Positions 19,801 to 29,164 of a stretch of 29,812 bases of DNA are shown here, piece by piece; the first letter of the stretch is position 1; each line of letters opens with the position of its first letter. The notes under the pieces are model-generated. The model was not told the DNA's origin. It saw only the letters and a program-made list of their open reading frames with translations, and did not search any database. The translations under genes were made by a program, and so were the position numbers. The stretch is taken from the NCBI GenBank assembly GCA_000226015.1, contig JH152690.1, positions 21,638 through 51,449 on the forward strand, given 5' to 3'. Origin of the DNA: Mnemiopsis leidyi. Lineage: Eukaryota > Ctenophora > Tentaculata > Lobata > Bolinopsidae.

Positions 19801-22800
19801 TAACGACTTTAATATCAACTTTTATATGTATAATATGCCCTCCATAACAAAAATCAACGTCAGAAGTAGAACAACGAAAACAAGAAAATTTCACCCTAAA
19901 CAAGTGTAGAAGACATGCCCAAATAGCTAAACCAAATGAAAATTTGCAAAACAAGATTACCAGTAGGTAACCCTCAGGAATGTATTATATACACACCTGC
20001 AGTTTCATCTTGTCGATAGCACTAAGAACCCAGCCCACAGTGCCATCTCCGCCGCATACCAAAACCAGGTACTGAGTCTTGGGGGACAACTTGCAGATAT
20101 CTAGGGCCGCCTCAGGGGGAACCTCACAGATGTCCACAACCTGGGGAAGTTACTCTTTTTAAGTTGAAGTTACTGTTTTTTCTGTTGTAGTTGCAGTTAC
20201 TGTTATTGCTATTGTAGTTTAAGCTACTGTATCTGCTGCTTTAGTTGAAGTTACTGTATCTACTATTTTAGTTGAAGTTACTGTTTCTCTTATTTTAGTT
20301 GAAGCTACTGTATCTGATATTTTGGTTGAAGTAAATGTAACTTCTGCTATTTCAGTTAATGTTATAATTGATAGCGTCTGTTTGCAAATTAACTTATAAT
20401 CCCACTTTGCTAATTCTAAGAAAATCACTTCATTCAATTTCATTGCTTAATTGTACGAGAAATTCTAATAAAAATAACCTTAGCTCGGGGATATGAGCAG
20501 CCTTCATGGCTTTAACCATACATTATACAGATCTGAATGTATTAGACCTTTTATAGCATCCTAAGTCCTTTATATACAGTTTATATCCATTATACCAAGT
20601 TTCAATAATGCAGTTTGTAGCACACTGTCACGCCTAACTTCAACATAGTATCATATCTAGGTCGCTGAGATATGAACACTTAACATCTGAGCTAAGAGTA
20701 CCTGAGCTTTGTCTAGCAAACGACTGAAAAACTGAGCTAAAAGTACCTGAATTTTGTTCAGCAAACGACTGAAAAACTTAGCTAAGAGTACCTGAGCTTT
20801 GTTCAGAAATGTCTGAACATCTGAGCTAGAAGTACCTGAACTGTGTTAAGTAAAATTCTGAACATCTGAGCTAGAATTACCTGAGCTGGGTTCAGTAAAT
20901 GTCTGAACATCTGAGCTAGAATTACCTGAGCTGGGTTCAGTAAATGTCTGAACATCTGAAGAACGCTCTGTCCCAGATTGTCTCCACTCTTCCTGTTAGC
21001 CAATACCAACATTGGTTGCCATGGATACGGCGGTGTGGTTATGTCTTTTACAACCTGCTTCCTTACTCCCTTTACCCAGAGACTCTGTAAATAGAGCGTA
21101 GTTATCAAGAAAATGAGATCGCGGATACGACAATGCAAACACGTGAATTTATTTTGGGAACGACTTGATTGCCAATATTATCCCCATCTTGGACATCCCC
21201 CAACCAAAACAAGTAATGAATACATTTTGAGAAAGAGCCGAGGACTCCTTGACAAAACATTTGTCACTGCTCGGGCTATTTGTGTAAAAATAGCACTGAC
21301 ATTTGACAATCGATTTTTCAGTATGAATGCAGTCAAACTTCAACCAAATTAAACTTTCGTCAAAGTTGATTTGGTGCTAGGGTGCTTTAGCAAGAGAACA
21401 AAAGTTCCTCCTAGCAAAAAAGTTAGCAATCTGGACAGTAAGAGAGAAAATATGTCTAAGGTCAGGGAAAAATACTTAAAGGCCTAATCGGATCGCCCTC
21501 TTGGGAGTTCCATCAATCGTATTGGCAACGTAAATTTGGGAACGAGATCTCAATTAAACCCAGTATTGTAACTCGAGGGCATGGCATAAGGGTGATCTAC
21601 TGATCTAGGACATGGCTTACCTTCAGAGTGACACTGGTTGGTGGGAGGATCCACTTTTGGTATTTTCCCAGGTCACAAGATGTTATCGGCTTGCTGCAAT
21701 CGTCGTGACAGACAGTCTGGCACCAAACACACCTGATATCCATGAGCTTGGGCTCTCGACCACAAAACTCGCCACAAGTGACACACTCTGGGAAAATGAG
21801 CTAGATATTAGTAACAATTTGGGTTGCTACAAGTGCTGTTTAGATTTTTTTAGACTTCCAGGGCAAATTTTATTTGAGCAACTTAAAAAATTGTACAGTA
21901 TGATGTGCAAAAGAGACATAAATGTTCAAAACAATTTACAAAAATATCGAACCTCTGCAGAGTGGTAAATTGCCTCGTATCCAATGGTGCTTCATCTCCT
22001 TTTTCTGAGACAGAAAGAGAGATTTGCACGCGATTTCCTTGTCTGCCTGGTCAACACATTGCTCTTCGGAGCAGGAGTACACACCACACGAATCACAGCT
22101 GTGTCCCTGTAGAAATGTTGAGGTTTAAGTCCCTGACTATACCGTGCATTCTTGAATACATTCAAAATATTTGTCAGAGGTCAATATGATAACATGTCGA
22201 TATCAGACTAGAATTAAAGGTTGACTCTGAAACGAGTCATTTACTATATCATTCCAACTTTGCAAAAACGTCGAGTGCGAAAGTCAAAATAGACCGCAAA
22301 ATTTTCAATGAAATTCTAATTGTTTGGATTAATTATTAAAAGCTTACCGTCACGAACAATTCTTTGCAATTATTGCAGTAAGTGGGTTTATCAATAAAGT
22401 CTCTTCCAAACCAAGAATGTCCTTGACCTGATTCTCTGACTATCAATTTTGGTGGCTTCCAGAATATGATCTGCAATTTTACAATTTAACGAATTATCAA
22501 TTAACAGTACATTACGAAATGATTAAAATTTAACACGAAATTTTTGAACAGAGTTCCAAAAATATTTTATCAGTTTACTGGCACACTGATTGGTTAACAA
22601 GAATTGCGCCCGCTTAGTTAGGTCTCAGGCGGACGCTTTATATTTCCATCCTCATAGTGAGAAATAAGTACATTAAACAAATCATTCGTGATTCGCATTT
22701 GATGTTTGATAAGATAAAAATCGCATAAATATAAAGAACATACACCAGTGATTCAAAAGGAATACTTCTAATATTTTTTATCCTGCTTCCGGGGTGAGGT

Positions 22801-23556
22801 CGGTTATATCATCAAAATAATCATCAAAAAAGTTATTTGGAACGCATATACCGTAATGATCAAAGATCTTTAATTTTTCCTCAGGTACTCCGTATTAACT
22901 TGCCGTTTGGCACCTGATGGCAAGATAATAATAATTTGTTATTGTTGTGGTCTTAAAGCTGACATCAGGCTCTATACATAATTTTTTACCGCGTCAAAAA
23001 AAATCAATCACAGCTAAAGATATCAAACGTCAAAGATTTCAGTGTTGTGGAATGTTGATTGCACGATAATTCAGGAGTGAAAATCTCCATGGAAACGCGC
23101 GCAACTTAGCGCGCGTTTTCAGACGGCATTATGTGAAGCAATTATGCACCTCTAAAAAGCAATTATGCACCTCTAAAAAAGCGGACCGCTTTTTTGAACG
23201 CCGACATTTCAATCGCAATAATCAAACATGATTTTATCCAACGAACTTGGTACCGTTTTAAATCGATTAGCTAGACATGAATCTACCCTTTGATGCAAAA
23301 ATCTGCGCAGAATTAACTGCCAGGGCTGTGATTCAGCAAACCCGGCTAACCCTACCCCCTCTCACAACCACCACTTTAAACCATTCCTTTGCTTTTTTGC
23401 CTTCGGCAAAAAAGCATGAGGATGGAAAAAATTTAAAGAGATAATGTCACAAAAAAGCATTACCTTAATGAGAAGCCAGGAGAGGAAGAAAAAGAAAAGA
23501 GTGACACAGGTGCACTGCAAGGGGTCACCTCTCCACTCCCATCCATAGATAAACAT
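16832..23556 (-). CDS. DGKE: diacylglycerol kinase epsilon, at least 13 coding exons
   Basis: Membrane lipid kinase that converts diacylglycerol to phosphatidic acid; the mammalian epsilon form prefers arachidonoyl diacylglycerol in the phosphatidylinositol cycle. Exons (minus order): 23464-23556, 22348-22470, 21953-22106, 21621-21787, 20926-21084, 19997-20140, 19211-19283, 18972-19096, [micro-exon not placed], 18470-18570 (contains N), 17954-18156, 17701-17812, 16832-16966. Exon 1 encodes a hydrophobic anchor ([14 protein letters not shown]), as in the epsilon isoform. Exons 2-4 hold two Cys/His C1-type modules ([24 protein letters not shown]). Exons 5-7 carry the catalytic half with CGGDGTVGW and [15 protein letters not shown]. 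The rest is the accessory half ([25 protein letters not shown]). Total about 530 aa against 567 in human. Order and motifs match human DGKE throughout. An in-frame TAA 15 bases upstream supports the start. Splice phases agree except at the gap exon, which needs an extra short exon. Confidence 0.93.
18470..18570 (-). CDS. DGKE: DGKE exon interrupted by an assembly gap
   Basis: Acceptor aaatgacag, then two bases completing a codon, then a frame reading TNYLSSDPD, 14 unknown bases (18528-18541), then [10 protein letters not shown] and LFKNRILNK up to the donor GTACTA. Both sides align with the human DGKE stretch around NNYFSVGPD and SLFSSRILNK. With exactly 14 N the two halves are in frame and leave five residues between D and F. 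I would expect six from related kinases, so the gap length may be wrong by a codon. Confidence 0.8.
18528..18541. other. assembly gap (14 N)
   Basis: A run of 14 unknown bases inside a DGKE exon. The exon remains in frame across it. Confidence 0.98.
20160..20345. repeat. tandem repeat in a DGKE intron, about 30-bp unit
   Basis: Five to six degenerate copies of TTTAGTTGAAGTTACTGTAT followed by CTACTAT. It begins within about 20 bases of the acceptor of the DGKE exon that carries GGDGT. Unlike the 20699-20965 array, it does not include exon sequence. Confidence 0.8.
20699..20965 (-). repeat. 45-bp tandem array duplicating the DGKE exon 5 donor six times
   Basis: AG/GT junctions recur at 20925, 20880, 20835, 20791, 20746 and 20701 (spacings 45, 45, 44, 45, 45). 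Each unit carries the last 36 or so bases of exon 5 ([11 protein letters not shown]) plus the first bases of the intron (GTAATTCTAG or GTACTTCTAG). The two units next to the exon remain open and would each add 15 residues ([15 protein letters not shown] type). Divergence increases away from the exon, and the fourth unit is one base short, which breaks the frame. Confidence 0.9.
23092..23205. repeat. cluster of palindromes and a 22-bp direct repeat in DGKE intron 1
   Basis: A hairpin AAACGCGCG...CGCGCGTTT near 23093-23118, then two copies of GCAATTATGCACCTCTAAAA, then the odd palindrome AAAAAAGCGG-A-CCGCTTTTTT near 23175-23195. It may be the remnant of a MITE. No target duplication identified. 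Confidence 0.6.
23381..23425. repeat. dispersed hairpin, copy 2
   Basis: The same 11-bp stem GCTTTTTTGCC/GGCAAAAAAGC with a TTC loop, and the same flanks, as 306-353. It lies in DGKE intron 1, about 40 bases downstream of the exon 1 donor on the minus strand, where it could fold in the pre-mRNA. Confidence 0.75.
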
Positions 23557-24067
23557 AGCGAGCGGGGTTTAAGGGGACTGATCTACCAAGCTGGGTGTGC
23601 ACTAATGGCAACACCTTATTTTTCCATCTTCTACATGCCTACCTGGGTTTTACTGCTTATCTGGCTCAGGATAAAGTCTTTTTCTAAATAGCCAATTGCA
23701 TAAAATAATGCTTTAGCTTTGATTTTTTTCTGATTTGATTTTTAACAGGATGATCACAGTAAAGAAACAATAAGTCACATAATGTTGAATTTTGTGGGAT
23801 CATCATTTGAATAATGTAATAAAAACACTGTACTTATATCTCTGACTAGATCATTGACAGTACCTAAAAAACTAAGGGTATCAAAGTAATAAGTTAGTTT
23901 AAATAAAAAGGCAATCCCTAGAGCCAGTCGGTCTGCTAGCCACCACACAGACCATAATCAAACCATAAAAATTTACCTAATAGTACAGCTCACATAAAAA
24001 TTACTGGTCCAGAATGCAACATTGAGCAAAATACTGCAATCGTTTTCCTGAAAGATATTGTCATTTT

Positions 24068-26488
24068 TCAGTCATCATACCACTTCTTGAATGATCTTGA
24101 CTGGTCTTGAGATTCTAGCTTCCCTTTGTAGTTCTGAACAAGTTTCTGGAAAGCAGCCTCTTCACCTTGTTCTTTTTCTCGCTTTTGCTTTTTATTTGGT
24201 CGATCACTCTTTCCTTTTTTCTTACGTTTGGCTAATTTTTGAGGCTGTGAACTTAATACTGTGTTAATTGATGAGCTTGTATCGTTTTTTAAGTCGCGTT
24301 TAGGACCAGATGATTGAGATTGGCCAAGTGACTCTTTGACTTGTGTTTTACATTTACTTTTCTTCTTATTTGATGCAGTTTTTTCTGGCTTTGAACTGAG
24401 GGCTGATTGGGAGCTAGCTGGAGGTTTTGTAAAAGCACCGGATTCTTTTCTTTTCTCTCTTTTTTCCTTCCATCGCTGGTTAAAACTTTTCTTGACTTTG
24501 CTAGATTTTTCTTCAACAATAAATCCAGATTTTTTCTTACTTCTTGCGTTGAGGATCCCACTGTTTTCGATAGAGAAGTCAACTATAGGACGTTTTTGTG
24601 CTGTGAATATGCTAGGGTTGTTATTTGTAGCTCTTAATGCAGTTAACGCAGCTTCATGCTTTGAAAACTGGACAAACCCATAGCCTTTAGATTTACCAAT
24701 GCCTGCACTGTTTGCTTGTTTGATATCCCTCATGATTTTAACTTGCACTACATGACCATACTTTGACATTAATTGTTTCAAGTCTGTTTCACTAAAAGTG
24801 GAAGGCATGTTTCTCACACACAGTCTGTCTGTTGAAACAAAAAAGTTTATGTTCTTCAACTTTTTCTTTTTAGCCTCAAGAGCAAGTTTGCGTTTCATAA
24901 TGTCTGCTTTTGATATTCCAGCTGCAGCATTGGTGCCTTCTTTAATGATGCCTTCTGTAGCTAGATGGAGATTCCTATTATCTTTGCCTTTATTACCATG
25001 GGATTTGTTTTCTGGCATAGTCAATTGCTTGCTATCAACAGCTTTCTTCACAGCTATCGTTCTTCCACCAATGCACAAAGGTCGAACACTGACTCTTTCT
25101 AAACAGCTGTCTGCATCTGACTTTTCATCAAACTGTAGAAAAGCTATACCTTTAGGACGATCTTTTTCATGATCATAAACCATTCTAACATATCGAATGG
25201 AACCAAATTCAGAAAAGGCCTCCTCAATGTCTTCTTTCTCAACATCAAAAGGCAAATTTCCCATAAATACTGTTCTCCCTTCTTTTACATCATCATATTC
25301 TTTTTTTGGTTTAACCTTTTCTTCATCCTCACTCCCAGACACATCCTCACTGTTTGCATCAGAATTTTCTTCAATCTGCTCTTTGTCATTGAGATTGGAT
25401 GCTGTGTCATCATCCTCATTCTCATCATCAGTAACATCTTGGTTTTCTTCTTCCTCTTCAAAACAAGGATCCTTGACATCAGCTGTTTTGGCTGCTTTTT
25501 TCACATACTCGTCTTTTGATAAGGCCCAATCAACTGCTACTTTCCGACCAAGAATTTCTTTTCCATTAAGTTTTTGCAAAGCTTTATTTGCTTCAAATTT
25601 GTTTATGTAGCTAACAAAAGCAAATCCTCGGATTTTCCCTTCTCCATTTTTGGGAACAGATAAATCTAACATTTTCCCAAATGTAAGAAGTTCAGAACGT
25701 AGAAGCTCCTCAGTAACTTTAAAACTCAAGTTTCGGATAACAATTCTTGAAGGTGTAGTCCTCTTCTTGATTGCTTTAGCTGAAAGCATTGATGACACAA
25801 CTGATATAACCTTCTGTTTGTATACATGGTTGTTCAATTTGCTAATACAAAGCCTGGCAGTTTCTTCATCTTTATAAGTAATGGACGCCCTGTCACCCTC
25901 TACATGAACCTTTGAAACCTCTCCAATTTTTCGAAATTTCTTTTTTAATTGATTTTCTGACAGTCCTTCCATTAGATTTTGGACGTACACTGTTTTAGAA
26001 TTCTTTGGAAAATTGGCCCCATCATCAAGATCCAGAGCTTTATTTTGTTTTAAATTTGTTGAGACTGGTTGCTCTTTAGATTGATCAGCGTTCTTTTTAT
26101 TGGTGGAAGTCATTTTATTTCTTTTGGGTTCTGAAACTGATTCTTCTTCTACATCAGTGTCACTCAATCCTGAGTCACTCCCTTTCCCTTTATTCCCCAA
26201 GCTTACTGGTTCACGATATTTTCTTGGCTTTTTTCGAGCATAAGATAGAATTACCTTATTACTGCCAATTGTTTTAACAGTGCTAATAGCAGATGTGGCT
26301 TCATCAATAGTCGTAAATTTGACATACCCAATGGACGTCTGAGAGTTGCTATTTTTAGGCTTTGTTATGAAAGCCTGTCTGATGTTCCCAAACTCTTTGA
26401 AGGTCTCACTAAGAACAGAATCCTGGGTAGTCACTGGAAGTCCTCTGATAAAGACTGTGGATGTTCGCTGTACATCTTTCTTGACCAT
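24068..26488 (-). CDS. RBM28: RBM28/Nop4-type nucleolar RNA-binding protein, single exon
   Basis: Nucleolar RRM protein; yeast Nop4 acts in 60S ribosomal subunit assembly and human RBM28 is its counterpart. 806 aa (human 759). RRM-like domains at about 10-86 (TVFIRGLP, GYVKF), 166-236 (TVYVQNL, a degenerate second motif), 247-325 (IVIRNLSF, GFAFVSY), 405-485 (TVFMGNLPF, GIAFLQF) and 554-642 (LCVRNMP, GYGFVQF). An acidic segment lies at 341-390 and a long Lys-rich tail at 650-806 ends in WYDD, like the human WFDS end. Human and yeast proteins have four RRMs; the extra one here is that at 166-236. The open frame extends 40 codons further upstream, but the added part is intron-like and ATG 26488 directly follows ctctcag, a splice acceptor, so I start there. 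No intron interrupts the 2.4 kb, unlike its neighbours. It lies about 500 bases upstream of DGKE on the same strand. Confidence 0.95.
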   Translation of the reverse strand: MVKKDVQRTSTVFIRGLPVTTQDSVLSETFKEFGNIRQAFITKPKNSNSQTSIGYVKFTTIDEATSAISTVKTIGSNKVILSYARKKPRKYREPVSLGNKGKGSDSGLSDTDVEEESVSEPKRNKMTSTNKKNADQSKEQPVSTNLKQNKALDLDDGANFPKNSKTVYVQNLMEGLSENQLKKKFRKIGEVSKVHVEGDRASITYKDEETARLCISKLNNHVYKQKVISVVSSMLSAKAIKKRTTPSRIVIRNLSFKVTEELLRSELLTFGKMLDLSVPKNGEGKIRGFAFVSYINKFEANKALQKLNGKEILGRKVAVDWALSKDEYVKKAAKTADVKDPCFEEEEENQDVTDDENEDDDTASNLNDKEQIEENSDANSEDVSGSEDEEKVKPKKEYDDVKEGRTVFMGNLPFDVEKEDIEEAFSEFGSIRYVRMVYDHEKDRPKGIAFLQFDEKSDADSCLERVSVRPLCIGGRTIAVKKAVDSKQLTMPENKSHGNKGKDNRNLHLATEGIIKEGTNAAAGISKADIMKRKLALEAKKKKLKNINFFVSTDRLCVRNMPSTFSETDLKQLMSKYGHVVQVKIMRDIKQANSAGIGKSKGYGFVQFSKHEAALTALRATNNNPSIFTAQKRPIVDFSIENSGILNARSKKKSGFIVEEKSSKVKKSFNQRWKEKREKRKESGAFTKPPASSQSALSSKPEKTASNKKKSKCKTQVKESLGQSQSSGPKRDLKNDTSSSINTVLSSQPQKLAKRKKKGKSDRPNKKQKREKEQGEEAAFQKLVQNYKGKLESQDQSRSFKKWYDD

Positions 26489-26520
26489 CTGAGAGTATTT
26501 GAATAAGATATGATTAAGAT
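26489..26520 (-). promoter_or_regulatory. 3' splice acceptor abutting the RBM28 start codon
   Basis: On the minus strand the ATG is immediately preceded by a possible branch sequence (cttaatcat) and a pyrimidine/AT-rich tract ending in ctctcag. This implies either a non-coding upstream exon or addition of a spliced leader, leaving almost no 5' UTR of its own. Confidence 0.5.
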
Positions 26521-26609
26521 TTTGTGTGAAAACAATGTAAATAATTATATAAAAGAAACAATTAAAGTGGTTGCAACCCCCCAGAAACGACACCTGGCAT
26601 CCTAACATT

Positions 26610-26809
26610 TAGCAGCGTAACAATGCCCTGGCTACGCCGGGGGTGCCATCATAAGGTGGCGCCAAATCGTCACAAAAATATGGGACAATTTTGCAAGATT
26701 AACTGCGCGACTAGCAAAATTGCGTGTTTTTTTATTTAGATTTTTAGGCCATATTTTTACAAATAGCTCCCAATAGGCCCTCATACCAGGGGCGCCACTT
26801 GGGCCACTG
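26610..26809. mobile_element. hAT-like MITE, copy 1
   Basis: A 200-bp element flanked by a perfect 8-bp duplication CTAACATT (26602-26609 and 26810-26817). The left end TAGCAGCGTAACAATGCCCT corresponds to CAGCGGCGTAACGATGCCCT of copy 2. The right end reads CAGTGGCCCAAGTGGCGCC when reversed. An 8-bp duplication and CAGnGGCG ends are typical of hAT elements. It contains no transposase. It lies about 120 bases upstream of the RBM28 start codon, in or next to the promoter or 5' UTR. Confidence 0.75.
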
Positions 26810-27116
26810 CTAACATTATAAAAAAGAAATAGTTGCCACCCCTGTATATTGACCACATGAATTGTGGCATACAACCCAATATTGAATTGAAACATAATTT
26901 GCAGCTCTCAGTTATAGAGTACAACAAATTTGACGATTTAAATACATTCATATGTGACCAACTAATGAGCTGCATGATGCAGCCTGCAGGAACCTTGCTT
27001 TTCAATAGGGCACCCTATTTAAGGCCAAAGAAAGTGTAGTAACCATAGTGAAACAAATCATTAGTTATTAGTGAAATAAATCATCAGTTAAAGTCAATAA
27101 TTGTACCCGTTTATTG

Positions 27117-27377
27117 CAGCGGCGTAACGATGCCCTGGCAACCCCAGCTACATCAGGGGGCGCCAAATCGTCATAAAAATATGGGACAATTTTGCTAGAT
27201 TAACTGCGCGACTAGCAAAATTGCGTGTTTGGTTTAATTACTTCCCTTATTATTTAAATTTTTCAGCCAGTTTTTCACAAATTGCTCCAAGTTAGTTACA
27301 CCAGGGACCCCACTTAAGGGCGCATTTTCATTGCCGAGGGGCGCCATATTGGCTAGACCTACAACATAACGCCGCTG
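27117..27377. mobile_element. hAT-like MITE, copy 2
   Basis: A 261-bp relative of the element at 26610, in the same orientation. Its ends are CAGCGGCGTAACGATG and, reversed, CAGCGGCGTTATG. Flanking 8-mers GTTTATTG and GTTTACTT agree at six positions. The shared core includes GCGCCAAATCGTCA, ATATGGGACAATTTTGC and TTAACTGCGCGACTAGCAAA. Copy 1 looks like an internally shortened version with diverged ends. Confidence 0.75.
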
Positions 27378-27501
27378 GTTTACTTTAAATTTAAAACAAT
27401 ATATCAAACACAATCCCAAATCATTTTATGCTGGAGACCCTTCTTCTAATTAATTAAAATTGTTTTGTTTTGAAAAAATTGTTTTATTAAAAAATTATAG
27501 A

Positions 27502-27703
27502 GAACGGTATTTGTGGGGAGGTGTCTCAAATTTCAAACCCCGTTTTTAGAAATGTAATGCTTTTACCTTTGTTTTTGGAGTCAATCTGCATTGGACCATT
27601 TAGGAGTATTTCACTACCCAGAACTAAGGCAGAGCCAATAAAATTTGAGAAATATGGTGTTTTATCATTGAAAATTTGAGACTCTTCCCCACGAATACCG
27701 TTC
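27502..27703. mobile_element. MITE with about 33-bp inverted repeats
   Basis: A 202-bp element. The left arm begins GAACGGTATTTGTGGGGAGG and the reversed right arm begins GAACGGTATTCGTGGGGAAG. Both continue to TCTCAAATTT. Superfamily and target duplication are unclear. Confidence 0.65.
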
Positions 27704-28274
27704 CTAATTGTTTTATTAATGACAATAGTCGTAAATCTGAAAATAAATTGTTCTTTTTTGGAGAAACTGTAGTATTATGCAGCTGCCACAGTTTTGAATG
27801 TCGCCACTTTTCTAGTAATCAGTGTGGTTTAAGTTTGATGTAAGGATTGCATGCACTGATTTAGCAATGGCAGTGGCTTGCACTGCAGTTAAACTTTGGT
27901 TGGATAGCAAACCAGCTAGTTCAGAAGGGTTTACTATGTAACCTCTTTAACGAAAGTAGAGGGTCTTATTTTTAAAAATTACCGATAAAGCTAAAAGAGC
28001 TAAGCATTCTAAAAAACTAAAGAGATAAAAATGTTTAATATAATACATACTTTTGGACGTTCGGTTGTAGGATACATTTTACTCAAGTTAATATAAACTG
28101 TTATTATACAGGATAATACACTAACTAGAGTACAGACCAACCGGGTCAACGATTGCCTCGTCAGACTTACTGAGCCCGCAATGTCTGAATCTGATATACA
28201 TATAGACGTTGCCTGACATGCTACCTGACTTGCTGCCAATTGAAAATGGGCTGTAACGCAAGGCAAAGATTGTC

Positions 28275-28412
28275 GAGGTGTTACCAGACTCATGCGCGGC
28301 TCGCAGCTTGCTCATCGTTAAAAAGTTAGATGGATATCATCTCGTCAAGGCAAAAGCGTTCTCGCAAGGAGAGCAGCAAGCTGCGAGCTGCGCATGAGTT
28401 GGGTAACACCTC
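28275..28412. mobile_element. inverted repeat element, family B
   Basis: 38-bp arms at 28275-28312 and 28375-28412, identical at 35 positions (GAGGTGTTACC, CTCATGCGC, GCTCGCAGCTTGCT), around a 62-bp loop. The loop contains GGATATCATCTCGTCAAGGC, the motif shared with 7059-7103 and 29195-29234. No open frame of note. Confidence 0.7.
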
Positions 28413-29164
28413 AAAAAATGATACAGCAACATGGCGAGATCTCCAATAAAAGCATCAATAATGAATATTAAGAAATTGAAGAATTTTAAGAACTCGTAAT
28501 GTATGTCATTTAATTTAGCCCATGACTTAGCCCATGACTTACCGTAAGGTTTGTGCCCCCACCTTTGCTACTCACATATTGGGTTAATAAATAGCAGTCA
28601 GAGAGTGAAGAAAAAGGCTTGATCCCATAGATTTTTTCATGGTAAAGCTATAAATCTTGACATTGTGATATCTCTTAGAATTGTCTATTAAATATGGACA
28701 CAAAAATAGTCACACAAAATAGCTTTCTCAGTAGGAGAAAGAGAAAATAAAACACACTTTTATGAGACACACTTATTAGATTAAAGTATACATGTATATT
28801 ATATGGTTTTCAGTGGTTTAAGCATGCTTTTTCAGCTATAAAGATGCTAGTCTAATGTGTCTACTGGATTTTTATTGGAGCTGGTTCGGTAAGTGAACTG
28901 TGATGTAAAAGGTGAGTATGATAGGAGTTGGCGACTAATTTAAAGTTGTCAGGTCTCCACTCTTCCCGGTCGTGGAGAGACTGGCATTCTAAAATGATGG
29001 CTTAGGTTCGATTTTTAATCCATTTTCCATCCAAAGGATTGATCTGGCTTGCTTCTACAATGTCAATTGTCGGTATCATACAGCTACGGCGAGTAAATTC
29101 ACCTAACTAGGTGCTTACGCCGCGCATTGCTCTAACCAGTCCAAAGCCCTTTTGTGCGCGTCGC

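Noticed and set aside
20699..20965. Array as part of a longer constitutive DGKE exon
   Set aside because: The human alignment continues directly from NPAQ into the next exon (VVDICEVPP), and the more distant units lose the frame.
24336..25877. Plus-strand open frames of 75-137 codons
   Set aside because: Antisense shadows of the RBM28 coding sequence; low-complexity Ser/Phe-rich translations with no family signature.
26489..26608. 40-codon N-terminal extension of the RBM28 frame
   Set aside because: It is intron-like (pyrimidine tract, branch-like sequence, AG at the ATG), overlaps no conserved domain and almost reaches the MITE. Translation from 26488 matches the family start.
29107..29140. 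tRNA-like box A on the minus strand (CTGGTTAGAGCAATG), possible SINE
   Set aside because: No box B at the right distance downstream; the sequence is better explained by the inverted-repeat element.
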